Positions 1 through 6,663 of a DNA stretch of 15,878 nt are shown in pieces. Every line of letters starts with the position of its first letter. The first letter of the stretch is position 1. The notes below the pieces were generated by a model, which worked only from the letters and a program-made list of their open reading frames with translations, was not told where the DNA came from and searched no databases. The translations under genes and the position numbers were made by a program. Source of the DNA: an uncultured Aquincola sp. (GTDB lineage Bacteria; Pseudomonadota; Gammaproteobacteria; Burkholderiales; Burkholderiaceae); assembly GCA_937883885.1 (NCBI GenBank), contig CAKZXL010000595.1, forward strand, positions 1 through 15,878. Direction: 5' to 3'.

Positions 1-211
1 CCGCCGCCGCGCCCGCCACCAGCCAGATGCCGATGCAGGCCAGCACGGCACGCTGCACGTCGAGCCACGAAGGCGCGCCGGGCACGGCGAGCACCATGCC
101 GATCAGCGCGCAGAAGACGATCAGCTGCACCACACGCGGCTTGGTGAGCGCATAGAACTGCCGCAGCACGCTCGCGCCATGCGCCTGCTGCAGGGGAATC
201 GGGGTGCTCAT
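1..211 (-). CDS. ctaB: Protoheme IX farnesyltransferase (heme O synthase), N-terminal part, truncated by window edge
   Basis: About 70 N-terminal residues are visible, and the rest lies beyond the left edge. The family (UbiA prenyltransferases, CyoE/CtaB) attaches a farnesyl group to protoheme to make heme O, the substrate of heme A synthase, in the cytoplasmic membrane. The visible part begins [12 protein letters not shown] and continues with the family signature [19 protein letters not shown] (residues 22-40), which leads into the first membrane helix. The ATG at 211-209 overlaps the TGA of ctaA (210-208) as ATGA, so the two genes are almost certainly translationally coupled and co-transcribed. 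The pairing of heme O synthase with heme A synthase in one operon supports the call. The catalytic Asp-rich motifs are outside the window. Confidence 0.93.
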   Translation of the reverse strand, partial: MSTPIPLQQAHGASVLRQFYALTKPRVVQLIVFCALIGMVLAVPGAPSWLDVQRAVLACIGIWLVAGAAA

Positions 212-1380
212 CGGGGGACCTCCGCGCCGCGCAGGGGGGCGCCAGGTGGAACGGCGGGCTTCGCGCGCGACAGGCGGGCGCCGGCCGCCTGCTCGCGCCG
301 GCTCTCGCACAGCGCCCAGACCAGCACCACCGCGAGCGCAGCGGCACCGCCCGTGTGCAGCAGGGCGGCCGCAAGCGGCCAGCCGAGCAGCACGTTGCCC
401 AGGCCGGTCGCGAGCTGCAGCAGCGCGAGGCCGGCGAGCCAGGCGGCCTGCGGGCGCAGGCTGTCGATGCGGCGCATGCGCCAGGCCAGCAGGCCGAGCG
501 CGACGAACACGAGGTAGGCCATGAGCCGGTGCGCGTAGTGGATCGCGGTGAGCGCCGCGAAATCGAGCGGCACGCCCTCGCCGGTCACGCCGAGGTGGCG
601 CCAGATCTCGAAGCCCTGCGCGAAATTCATCGGCGGCCACCAGCTGTCCTGGCAGGTCGGGAACTGGGTGCAGGCCAGCACCGCGTAGTTGGTGCTGACC
701 CAGCCGCCGAGCGCGATCTGCAGCACGCTGAGCACGGCCACGGCCACCACGCCCCACTGCAGCGCGCGCGACAGGCGCACCGGCCGCGGCACGAAGGCCT
801 CGGCCTGCACCGCCAGCAGCGCCAGCAGCCCCAGGCCGAACAGCAGGTGCAGCGTGACGATGGCCGGGTACAGCTTCATCGTGACCGTGAGCGCGCCGAA
901 GGCGCCCTGCAGGCACACCGCCACCAGCGTGAGCGTGGCCCACCAGGGCGACGGCCCCTGCCCGCGTTCACGCCGGTGGGCCAGCCAGCTCATCGCGGCG
1001 ATGACGGTGATGAGCACGCCCACCGCCATGGCGAAGTAGCGGTGCACCATCTCCATCCAGGCCTTGCCGTGCGTCACCGGGCCGGTGGGCATCGCAGTTT
1101 GCGCGGCGTGGATCTCTTCGCGCGCGCCCAGCGGGCTGGCGCTGCCGTAACAACCCGGCCAGTCGGGGCAGCCCAGGCCGGAATCGGTCAGGCGCGTGGT
1201 GGCGCCGATCACGATCAGGTCGAAGGTGAAGAACAGCGTCAGCAGCGTGAGCGCACGCAGCCGCTGCGCCGACGAGCCGCCGCGATGGCGGCTCCAGACC
1301 CAGGTCAGCGGGCCTGCGGCCAGCACCACACCCAGCACCGCCAGGTGCAGCACCGGCGACCAATCCACCAAGTCCGTCAT
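208..1380 (-). CDS. ctaA: Heme A synthase, COX15/CtaA family
   Basis: This 390-aa polytopic membrane protein oxidises the C8 methyl group of heme O to give heme A for the aa3 oxidase. It shows the duplicated four-helix arrangement of the family. Conserved heme-ligand histidines are in EMVHRYF (H113) and TLHLLF (H178) in the first half, and in IHYAHRLMA (H281, H284) in the second. Both cysteine pairs are present: [10 protein letters not shown] (C71, C77) and ACTQFPTC (C237, C243). These pairs are typical of the Cys-containing bacterial and mitochondrial type. The ATG at 1380 lies 4 bp after the stop of the Sco-like gene, and the stop overlaps the ctaB start, so it sits inside a tight operon. 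The C-terminal tail (about residues 365-390) is basic and Pro/Ala-rich and probably cytoplasmic. Confidence 0.96.
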   Translation of the reverse strand: MTDLVDWSPVLHLAVLGVVLAAGPLTWVWSRHRGGSSAQRLRALTLLTLFFTFDLIVIGATTRLTDSGLGCPDWPGCYGSASPLGAREEIHAAQTAMPTGPVTHGKAWMEMVHRYFAMAVGVLITVIAAMSWLAHRRERGQGPSPWWATLTLVAVCLQGAFGALTVTMKLYPAIVTLHLLFGLGLLALLAVQAEAFVPRPVRLSRALQWGVVAVAVLSVLQIALGGWVSTNYAVLACTQFPTCQDSWWPPMNFAQGFEIWRHLGVTGEGVPLDFAALTAIHYAHRLMAYLVFVALGLLAWRMRRIDSLRPQAAWLAGLALLQLATGLGNVLLGWPLAAALLHTGGAAALAVVLVWALCESRREQAAGARLSRAKPAVPPGAPLRGAEVPR

Positions 1381-1384
1381 GCGT

Positions 1385-2065
1385 TCACCGTCCCGGCTGG
1401 TCCCAGCTGGCCGAGCCGCGCAGCAGCCGGTCCACGTCCTTCTTGAGCTTGGCCGGATCGGGCTCCACCGGCGCGCGCATCATCCAGTTGCCCATGGGGT
1501 CGACCACGTACAGGTGCGCGTCCAGCCGCTGGCCGGCCTCGGGCGCCAGCCAGCCGGCCAGCGCCGCCGACGGCACCCGCAGCACGGTGGCGGCGGGCGC
1601 GGTGGTCAGCGCGGTCAGCAGCGCGGGCGGCAGCGGCGCTTTCTCGGTGAACAGCACCACCTTGTCGATGCGGTCGCGGTCGCGGCCCATCATCTCGCGC
1701 AGCTGGCGCTGCATGAAGAGGCGCCGCTCGCAGCTCTCGTCGCAGGGGCCGTCCACCGCCGCCACCAGCAGCCACTGGCCCTTGAGCGTGCTGGCCGACA
1801 CCGGCTGGCCCTGCAGATCGGTCAAGGGCAGCGCAGCCGGCAGTTCATGCACCGGGTCGATCAGCGCGGCGTAGTTGGTGCGGCCCTGCGGCCGGATGAC
1901 GAAGTAGGTGAAGTACGAGGCGATGACCGGCGAGGCGCACACGGCCAGCACCAGCAGCATCTTCAGCCGGCCCACGGCCGTGCGGCGCTGCACATTGGCA
2001 TCCGCCGCGGCCGCGCCCGGGTCGGGCATGGAATGGACGGTGAAGCTCAGCGGATCACCCGTCAC
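1385..2065 (-). CDS. Sco-like membrane-anchored thioredoxin-fold protein of the cytochrome oxidase cluster
   Basis: Numbered from an upstream ATG at 2110, this is a protein of up to 241 aa. One membrane helix (about residues 50-71, MLLVLAVCASPVIASYF) is followed by a periplasmic domain. A Cx3C pair, GPCDESC (C123, C127), sits after a predicted beta-strand (GQWLLVAAVD), as in Sco1/SenC copper chaperones. H199 lies just before LYVVDPMGNW, which resembles the Sco YLIDPxG segment, but its spacing from that segment is shorter than in classical Sco proteins. A copper or thiol role in CuA assembly is inferred. I chose the GTG at 2065 because it overlaps the SURF1 stop by only 11 bp, has an AAGG upstream, and yields a DPLSFTVHSMP N-terminus. 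The ATG at 2110 would overlap SURF1 by 56 bp without a ribosome-binding site. A genuine sco gene may lie outside the window. Confidence 0.8.
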   Translation of the reverse strand: MTGDPLSFTVHSMPDPGAAAADANVQRRTAVGRLKMLLVLAVCASPVIASYFTYFVIRPQGRTNYAALIDPVHELPAALPLTDLQGQPVSASTLKGQWLLVAAVDGPCDESCERRLFMQRQLREMMGRDRDRIDKVVLFTEKAPLPPALLTALTTAPAATVLRVPSAALAGWLAPEAGQRLDAHLYVVDPMGNWMMRAPVEPDPAKLKKDVDRLLRGSASWDQPGR

Positions 2066-2786
2066 GCCGACCGCCTTGCCGCCAGGGACGGATGAGTTGG
2101 AACCAGACATACAAACCCGCGACGAGCGCGCTCAGTGCAAACCATTGAAAGGCGTAACCCTGGTGTCTTGCGACATCGATGGCCGGCTTCGGCCAATCGC
2201 GTTCCAGGCCTTCGGAGGCGGCGCCGGTCTGCCAGACCGACAGCGGGCGCAGGCGCAGGCCTGTTTCGCGCGCATAGGCATCAAGATCCAGATTCTGCCG
2301 GATGCGTTCCCTGCCAGGCGCCTGGAACTCGTACAACCGGGCCGGTGGCGGGGCCACACGGCCGCTGAGCGTCACCTCGCCGGCCGGCGTCGGCACCTCG
2401 GCCACGCGGGCGCGGTCGAGCTGGTCGCGCGGCTGCCAGCCGCGCTGCACCACCACCGCGCTGCCATCGGCCAGCTGCAGCGGCGTGACCACGAAAAAGC
2501 CCGGCCGGCCGTTCATCTGCCGGTTGTCCAGGTACACGGTGGCTTGCGGCAGCCAGCGGCCGGTCAGCTGCACCGGGCGGTGGAACTGGCCATCGGCTTC
2601 GGCGGCGCTGGTGGCCAGCTCAGCAGTGCCCAGCGGCGCCATCCGGCCGCGCTGGTCGATGCGTTGCTGCAGATCGATCTTCTGCTGCGCGCGGTCCAGT
2701 TGCCACAGGCCCAGGCGGAAGGTGAGCGCGGCCATGACCACCGCGGCCACGGTGACGATGACGCGTCGGGCTCGCGGGCTCAGCAT
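2055..2786 (-). CDS. SURF1 family cytochrome oxidase biogenesis protein
   Basis: This 243-aa protein assists insertion of heme A into subunit I during aa3 oxidase assembly. It has the diagnostic SURF1 topology of one membrane helix at each end and a periplasmic domain between them. The N-terminal helix (about residues 8-22) runs into FRLGLWQLDRAQQK (23-36), which matches the family motif LGxWQxxRxxxK. The middle carries VYLDNRQMNGRPGFFVVTPL and VVVQRGW, and the C-terminal helix begins HQGYAFQWFALSAL. The open frame continues upstream of the ATG at 2786, but that extension runs antisense through the DUF2909 gene and looks non-coding. The start is only 21 bp from the divergent DUF2909 start. 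Its promoter must therefore lie in or over that gene unless transcription reads through from ctaE. Confidence 0.94.
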   Translation of the reverse strand: MLSPRARRVIVTVAAVVMAALTFRLGLWQLDRAQQKIDLQQRIDQRGRMAPLGTAELATSAAEADGQFHRPVQLTGRWLPQATVYLDNRQMNGRPGFFVVTPLQLADGSAVVVQRGWQPRDQLDRARVAEVPTPAGEVTLSGRVAPPPARLYEFQAPGRERIRQNLDLDAYARETGLRLRPLSVWQTGAASEGLERDWPKPAIDVARHQGYAFQWFALSALVAGLYVWFQLIRPWRQGGRRDG

Positions 2787-2793
2787 CGCCTGC

Positions 2794-2799
2794 CACAAT
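2794..2799 (+). promoter_or_regulatory. Candidate -10 element for the DUF2909 gene
   Basis: The hexamer CACAAT ends 8 nt before the ATG at 2808. It lies in the 21-bp space between the divergent starts of SURF1 and the DUF2909 gene. No Shine-Dalgarno sequence is visible ahead of the ATG, which fits a leaderless or very short leader. No convincing -35 was found, so this is a weak call from sequence alone. Confidence 0.35.
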
Positions 2800-2807
2800 C
2801 CCACGCC

Positions 2808-3029
2808 ATGAAGATCCTCATGGCGGTGGTGCTGCTGGGCATCCTGGCGGCGCTGGGCAGTGCCGGCCTGTTCATGCTGCGCAGGCCCAAGCCCGGGCAG
2901 CCGCCGGGCCGTGACAACCGGATGGCCCGTGCGCTGGCAGTGCGCGTCGGGCTGTCGATCGCGCTTTTCCTGTTCATCCTGTTCTCCTACTGGATGGGCT
3001 GGATCCAGCCGACGGGCATTCCCAGATGA
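2808..3029 (+). CDS. DUF2909 small twin-transmembrane protein
   Basis: A 73-aa protein with two predicted membrane helices (about residues 2-23 and 44-62), separated by a short basic, Pro/Gly-rich linker (RRPKPGQPPGRDNRMAR) that is probably cytoplasmic. Length, topology and place in a proteobacterial aa3 oxidase cluster match the DUF2909 family. The function is unknown, and a role in oxidase assembly is only inferred from location. It is the only gene of the cluster on the plus strand: divergent from SURF1 (21 bp apart) and convergent with ctaE, sharing an inverted-repeat terminator with it. The ATG at 2808 was chosen because the membrane helix begins immediately after it. The open frame extends upstream, but only antisense to SURF1. 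Confidence 0.8.
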   Translation: MKILMAVVLLGILAALGSAGLFMLRRPKPGQPPGRDNRMARALAVRVGLSIALFLFILFSYWMGWIQPTGIPR

Positions 3030-3031
3030 CA

Positions 3032-3053
3032 AAGAGCGCCTTGCGGCGCTCTT
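3032..3053. terminator. Bidirectional hairpin terminator between DUF2909 gene and ctaE
   Basis: A perfect 9-bp inverted repeat, AAGAGCGCC / GGCGCTCTT, with a 4-nt loop, begins 2 bp after the DUF2909 stop and lies 45 bp beyond the ctaE stop. Read on the minus strand the loop is GCAA (a GNRA tetraloop closed by C-G) and the stem runs into TTTG. Read on the plus strand the loop is TTGC and the tail is CTCTTGATC. The U-tracts are short, but the position between two converging genes fits termination in both directions. Confidence 0.75.
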
Positions 3054-3077
3054 GATCGGGGCCTTGACGGCGCGGCA

Positions 3078-3093
3078 GGCGGCCGCGGCCGCC
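3078..3093. repeat. 16-bp perfect GC palindrome downstream of ctaE
   Basis: GGCGGCCGCGGCCGCC is its own reverse complement. It lies 5 bp beyond the ctaE stop, in the 69-bp space shared with the DUF2909 gene. It could reinforce 3' end formation or be a chance product of extreme GC content. No T-tract follows. Confidence 0.45.
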
Positions 3094-3098
3094 CGGGG

Positions 3099-3983
3099 TC
3101 ACATCCAGTAGACCACCACGTACAGGCCCAGCCACACCACGTCCACGAAGTGCCAGTACCAGGCGGCACCTTCGAAGCCGAAGTGGCGCTCGGGCGTGAA
3201 GTGGCCCTTCATCAGCCGCAGCGTGATGAACAGCAGCATCAGCATGCCCACGAACACGTGGAAGCCGTGGAAGCCGGTGAGCATGAAGAAGGTGGAGCCG
3301 AACACGCCGGAGCTGAGCTTGAGGTTCAGCTCTGCATAGGCGTGGTGGTACTCGTAGCCCTGCACGATCAGGAAGGTGACGCCCAGCAGCACCGTGGCCC
3401 ACATCCATGCGATGGTCTTGGCGCGGTGGCCGGCGATCAGCGCATGGTGGGCGATGGTGAGCGTGACGCCCGAGGTGAGCAGCAGCGCGGTGTTGATCGT
3501 GGGCAGCGGCCACGGACCCACGGTGCTGAACGGCTCGACGGTGCCGGCCGGCGAGGCGGTGACGCCCGGCGCCATGCTGGGCCACACGGCCTTGAAGTCG
3601 GGCCACAGCAGTGCGTTCTGCAGGCTGCCCAGGTTGGGCACCGAGTGCAGGCGGGCCCAGTACAGCGCACCGAAGAAGGCGCCGAAGAACATCACCTCCG
3701 AGAAGATGAACCAGGCCATGCTCCAGCGGTAGGACACGTCGATGCGCGAGCCGTACATGCCGCCTTCGCTCTCGCGGATGGCGTCACCGAACCACTGGAA
3801 CAGGATGACGGCCCACCACACCAGGCCGAAGAGCAGCGAATACGCGCCCCAGCCATGGCCGTTGACCCACTGGCCCGCGCCCAGGATCACGAAGAACAGG
3901 CCGATGGCGGCCATGACCGGATGCCGCGAAGGGCCCGGTACGAAGTAGTAGGGCGTTGCCCCTTGATGTGTCGCTGCCGACAT
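3099..3983 (-). CDS. ctaE: Cytochrome c oxidase subunit III
   Basis: This 294-aa integral membrane subunit of the aa3 oxidase has no redox centre of its own but stabilises proton uptake and lipid packing around subunit I. Family features include the N-terminal YYFVPGPSRHPV segment, RWSMAWFIFSEVMFFGAFF (near residues 86-104), TSGVTLTIAHHAL, GYEYHHAY, FFMLTGFHGFHV and the C-terminal WYWHFVDVVWLGLYVVVYW. The pattern fits the seven-helix form. An excellent ribosome-binding site, GAGGAG (minus strand, 3996-3991), lies 7 nt before the ATG at 3983. It follows the DUF2970 gene by 37 bp and is the last gene of the ctaC operon before the terminator at 3032-3053. Confidence 0.97.
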   Translation of the reverse strand: MSAATHQGATPYYFVPGPSRHPVMAAIGLFFVILGAGQWVNGHGWGAYSLLFGLVWWAVILFQWFGDAIRESEGGMYGSRIDVSYRWSMAWFIFSEVMFFGAFFGALYWARLHSVPNLGSLQNALLWPDFKAVWPSMAPGVTASPAGTVEPFSTVGPWPLPTINTALLLTSGVTLTIAHHALIAGHRAKTIAWMWATVLLGVTFLIVQGYEYHHAYAELNLKLSSGVFGSTFFMLTGFHGFHVFVGMLMLLFITLRLMKGHFTPERHFGFEGAAWYWHFVDVVWLGLYVVVYWM

Positions 3984-4020
3984 GCTCGCTCTCCTCGAAC
4001 CTACTATCGTTTTGCAGTGG

Positions 4021-4245
4021 TCAGGCGGCCACGCCGCTGCCCACCACCCATTTCACCAGCAGAACCAGAACCACCACGAATGCCGCCGCGGCCAGCAGGC
4101 CGGCCACGATGACATGCAGCGGATTCAGGCGGTTCACGTCTTTTTCGTATTCGCTGTTCTTGCGCACCCCGAAGAACGACCAGGCCACCGCACGCAGTGC
4201 ATGCAGGAACGAGCCCTTGCGGCTGGCGGCTTCCTTCAGGCTCAC
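4021..4245 (-). CDS. DUF2970 small membrane protein
   Basis: A 74-aa protein with a polar N-terminus (KGSFLHALRAVAWSFFGVRK, residues 10-29), a central NPLHVIVAG motif (about 41-49) and one hydrophobic helix (about 43-68). This matches the DUF2970 family, short single-helix proteins often found beside cytochrome oxidase genes in beta- and gammaproteobacteria. The function is unknown, and help in oxidase assembly or stability is inferred from position only. Its ATG (4245-4243) overlaps the cox11 stop as ATGA, so translation is probably coupled to Cox11. It has no cysteines and no obvious metal site. Confidence 0.85.
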   Translation of the reverse strand: MSLKEAASRKGSFLHALRAVAWSFFGVRKNSEYEKDVNRLNPLHVIVAGLLAAAAFVVVLVLLVKWVVGSGVAA

Positions 4246-4874
4246 GAGCGCGGCTCCTTCACCGTGACGGCGGCCGCCGCTGCGGCCGACGACTTGCCGG
4301 GCACCTCGAAGAAGGTGTACGACAAGGTGATGGTGGTCACGTCCTTGGGCAGCTTGGGGTCGATCACGAATACCACCGGCCAGGTCTTGGACTCACCCGG
4401 CTGCAGCGTGTACTCGTTGAAGCAGAAGCACTCCAGCTTGTTGAAGTACGCGGTGGCCTGCTTGGGTGCGTAGCTGGGAATCGCCTGCGCCGCCATCACC
4501 CGGTTCTGCACGTTCTTGAAGTCGTACATCACCGTGGCCAGCTCGCCCGGGTGCACCTGCAGCGAGCGCATCGCGGGCTTGAACTCCCAGGGGCCGCGCG
4601 CGTTGGCGTCGAACTCGATGGTGATGGTGCGGCTGGTGTCGACCTGCGTGTTGGCCTTGCCCGTGCGGCCGGACGACCCGGCGTTGTACGAGGTGGCCTG
4701 CCGCTCGCTCAGCGACAGCACGTTGATGCCGAGCGCCGCGCAGATGTGGCGGTACATCGGCACCAGGCCGTAGCCGAAGCCGAACATCAGGCCGGCGATG
4801 ACGGCCAGCTTGCCGACCATGCGCAGGTTGTCGCCGCGCACGGTGGGGGTGAGGTCGCGCCGCGGCTCAGCCAA
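4242..4874 (-). CDS. ctaG: Cytochrome c oxidase assembly protein Cox11/CtaG (CuB chaperone)
   Basis: This 210-aa protein delivers copper to the CuB site of subunit I. The N-terminal helix (about residues 19-37, MVGKLAVIAGLMFGFGYGL) is followed by VPMYRHICAALGIN with the conserved near-membrane C45, and then a periplasmic beta-rich domain. The copper-binding motif CFCF is at residues 149-152 (KLECFCFNEYTL). The start is TTG at 4874: the frame is closed directly upstream by the stop of the small assembly protein (TGA, one GCA codon, then TTG). No ATG precedes residue 19, and starting there would remove the cytoplasmic leader. GGGGGC in the preceding gene may serve as ribosome-binding site. The Ala-rich, charged C-terminal tail (about residues 196-210) is probably lineage-specific. 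Confidence 0.95.
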   Translation of the reverse strand: MAEPRRDLTPTVRGDNLRMVGKLAVIAGLMFGFGYGLVPMYRHICAALGINVLSLSERQATSYNAGSSGRTGKANTQVDTSRTITIEFDANARGPWEFKPAMRSLQVHPGELATVMYDFKNVQNRVMAAQAIPSYAPKQATAYFNKLECFCFNEYTLQPGESKTWPVVFVIDPKLPKDVTTITLSYTFFEVPGKSSAAAAAAVTVKEPRS

Positions 4875-4877
4875 TGC

Positions 4878-5003
4878 TCAGCCCCCGACCAGCCACATGC
4901 GCGCCATGAAGCCGAGCGCGAAGATCAGCGCCACCGACGCCAGGATCAGCCCCAGGCGCACATTGGCCTTGCGCTGTTCCTGTTGACGCGTACTTCCGGT
5001 CAT
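4878..5003 (-). CDS. Cytochrome oxidase small assembly protein (about 41 aa)
   Basis: A 41-residue single-helix protein. A short polar, basic leader (MTGSTRQQEQRKANVR) is followed by one hydrophobic helix (LGLILASVALIFALGF, residues 17-32) and the tail MARMWLVGG. The ATG is at 5003-5001, 7 bp after the ctaD stop, and the TGA is at 4880-4878. Proteins of this size and place, between ctaD and cox11, are recognised in Burkholderiales oxidase operons as small assembly proteins. A specific biochemical role is not known to me. It is easily missed because of its size. It shares a reading frame with cox11, separated only by TGA and GCA. The open frame extends upstream antisense-like through the ctaD 3' end, which is real ctaD coding sequence in another frame. 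Confidence 0.78.
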   Translation of the reverse strand: MTGSTRQQEQRKANVRLGLILASVALIFALGFMARMWLVGG

Positions 5004-5010
5004 CGTGTGC

Positions 5011-6633
5011 TCAACCGACGATGCGGGTGGCCGTGGCGTCGAGCTTGGGCGGGTTCTCGAAGGTGTGGAACGGGGCCGGCGACGGCACTTCCCACTCCAG
5101 GCCTTCGGCGCCTTCCCAGGGCTTGGCCGGGGCAGGCTCACCCTTGCCACGCATCATCGGCACCACCACGAACAGGAAGAAGTACACCTGCATCAGGCCG
5201 AAACCGAGCGCGCCGATCGACGCGATCATGTTGAAGTCGGCGAACTGCATCGGGTAGTCGGCATAGCGGCGGGGCATGCCGGCCAGACCCAGGAAGTGCA
5301 TCGGGAAGAAGGTGACGTTGAAGAAGATCAGCGACAGCCAGAAGTGGATTTTGCCGCGGGTCTCGCTGTACATCACGCCGGTCCACTTGGGACCCCAGTA
5401 GTACACGCCGGCGAACAGCGCGTACAGCGAGCCGGCCACCAGCACGTAATGGAAGTGCGCCACCACGTAGTAGGTGTCCTGCAGCTGGATGTCCACCGGT
5501 GCGGTCGACAGGATCAGGCCGGTGAAGCCGCCCATCGTGAACACGAAGATGAAGCCCACCGCGAACAGCATCGGCGTCTCGAAGGTCATCGAGCCGCGCC
5601 ACATCGTCGCCACCCAGTTGAAGATCTTCACGCCCGTGGGCACCGCGATCAGCATGGTCGCGTACATGAAGAACAGCTGGCCCGTCACCGGCATGCCGGT
5701 GGTGAACATGTGGTGCGCCCAGACGATGAACGACAGGATCGCGATCGAGGCAGTGGCGTACACCATCGAGGTGTAGCCAAACAGGCGCTTGCGGGCGAAG
5801 GCCGGGATGATGGCGCTGATGATGCCGAAGGCCGGCAGGATCATGATGTACACCTCGGGGTGCCCGAAGAACCAGAAGATGTGCTGGTACATGATCGGGT
5901 CACCGCCGCCGGCGGGGCTGAAGAACGACGTGCCGAAGTGGCGGTCGGTCAGCGTCATCGTGATGGCACCGGCCAGCACGGGCATCACCGCGATCAGCAG
6001 GTAGGCGGTGATCAGCCAGGTCCAGCAGAACAGCGGCATCTTCATCAGCGTCATGCCGGGTGCGCGCATGTTCAGCACCGTGACGATGATGTTGATCGAG
6101 CCCATGATGGACGACGCGCCCAGGATGTGCATCGCGAAGATGCCGGCATCCATCGACGGGCCCATCTGCAGCGTCAGCGGCGCGTACAGCGTCCAGCCGG
6201 CGGCGGGGGCGCCACCGGGCATGAAGAACGACGCCACCAGCATGATGGCCGCGGGGATCATCAGCCAGAAACTGAAGTTGTTCATCCGCGCGAAGGCCAT
6301 GTCGCTGGCGCCGATCTGCAGCGGGATCATCCAGTTCGCGAAGCCCACGAAGGCCGGCATGATGGCGCCGAACACCATGATCAGGCCGTGCATGGTGGTG
6401 AACTGGTTGAACAGTTCAGGGTTGAAGAACTGCAGGCCCGGGCGGAACAGCTCCAGCCGGATCATCAGCGCCAGCACGCCGCCGATCATCAGCATGGTGA
6501 AGCTGAACAGCAGGTACAGCGTCCCGATGTCCTTGTGGTTGGTGGCGAACACCCAGCGACGCCATCCGTGCGGATGGTCGTGCGCGTGGTCGTCGTGGCC
6601 CGCGTGGCCGTGGTGGTCAAGAACTGCGCTCAT
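5011..6633 (-). CDS. ctaD: Cytochrome c oxidase subunit I (aa3 type)
   Basis: This 540-aa catalytic subunit reduces oxygen at the heme a3-CuB centre and pumps protons. Visible ligands and channel residues include H82 (MHG, heme a) and H258 with Y262 in FFGHPEVY (CuB and the cross-linked Tyr). They also include H307/H308 (AHHMF, CuB), H393 (heme a3) and H395 (heme a) in VAHFHYV. D111 and N118 ([11 protein letters not shown]) mark the D-channel, E260 the gating glutamate and K336 (PTGVKIF) the K-channel. This is a complete A1-type oxidase set. The N-terminus is unusually rich in histidine (eight His in residues 7-22). GAGGAAA (minus strand, 6644-6638) precedes the ATG by 4 nt. It lies 30 bp after ctaC and 7 bp before the small assembly gene. 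Confidence 0.99.
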   Translation of the reverse strand: MSAVLDHHGHAGHDDHAHDHPHGWRRWVFATNHKDIGTLYLLFSFTMLMIGGVLALMIRLELFRPGLQFFNPELFNQFTTMHGLIMVFGAIMPAFVGFANWMIPLQIGASDMAFARMNNFSFWLMIPAAIMLVASFFMPGGAPAAGWTLYAPLTLQMGPSMDAGIFAMHILGASSIMGSINIIVTVLNMRAPGMTLMKMPLFCWTWLITAYLLIAVMPVLAGAITMTLTDRHFGTSFFSPAGGGDPIMYQHIFWFFGHPEVYIMILPAFGIISAIIPAFARKRLFGYTSMVYATASIAILSFIVWAHHMFTTGMPVTGQLFFMYATMLIAVPTGVKIFNWVATMWRGSMTFETPMLFAVGFIFVFTMGGFTGLILSTAPVDIQLQDTYYVVAHFHYVLVAGSLYALFAGVYYWGPKWTGVMYSETRGKIHFWLSLIFFNVTFFPMHFLGLAGMPRRYADYPMQFADFNMIASIGALGFGLMQVYFFLFVVVPMMRGKGEPAPAKPWEGAEGLEWEVPSPAPFHTFENPPKLDATATRIVG

Positions 6634-6663
6634 GGTGTTTCCTCGTTCGGTAGGCTCAGGCCA

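Noticed and set aside
355..1446. A 363-codon plus-strand open frame opposite ctaA.
   Set aside because: Low-complexity His/Gln/Arg-rich translation fully antisense to the conserved ctaA. No independent start signals.
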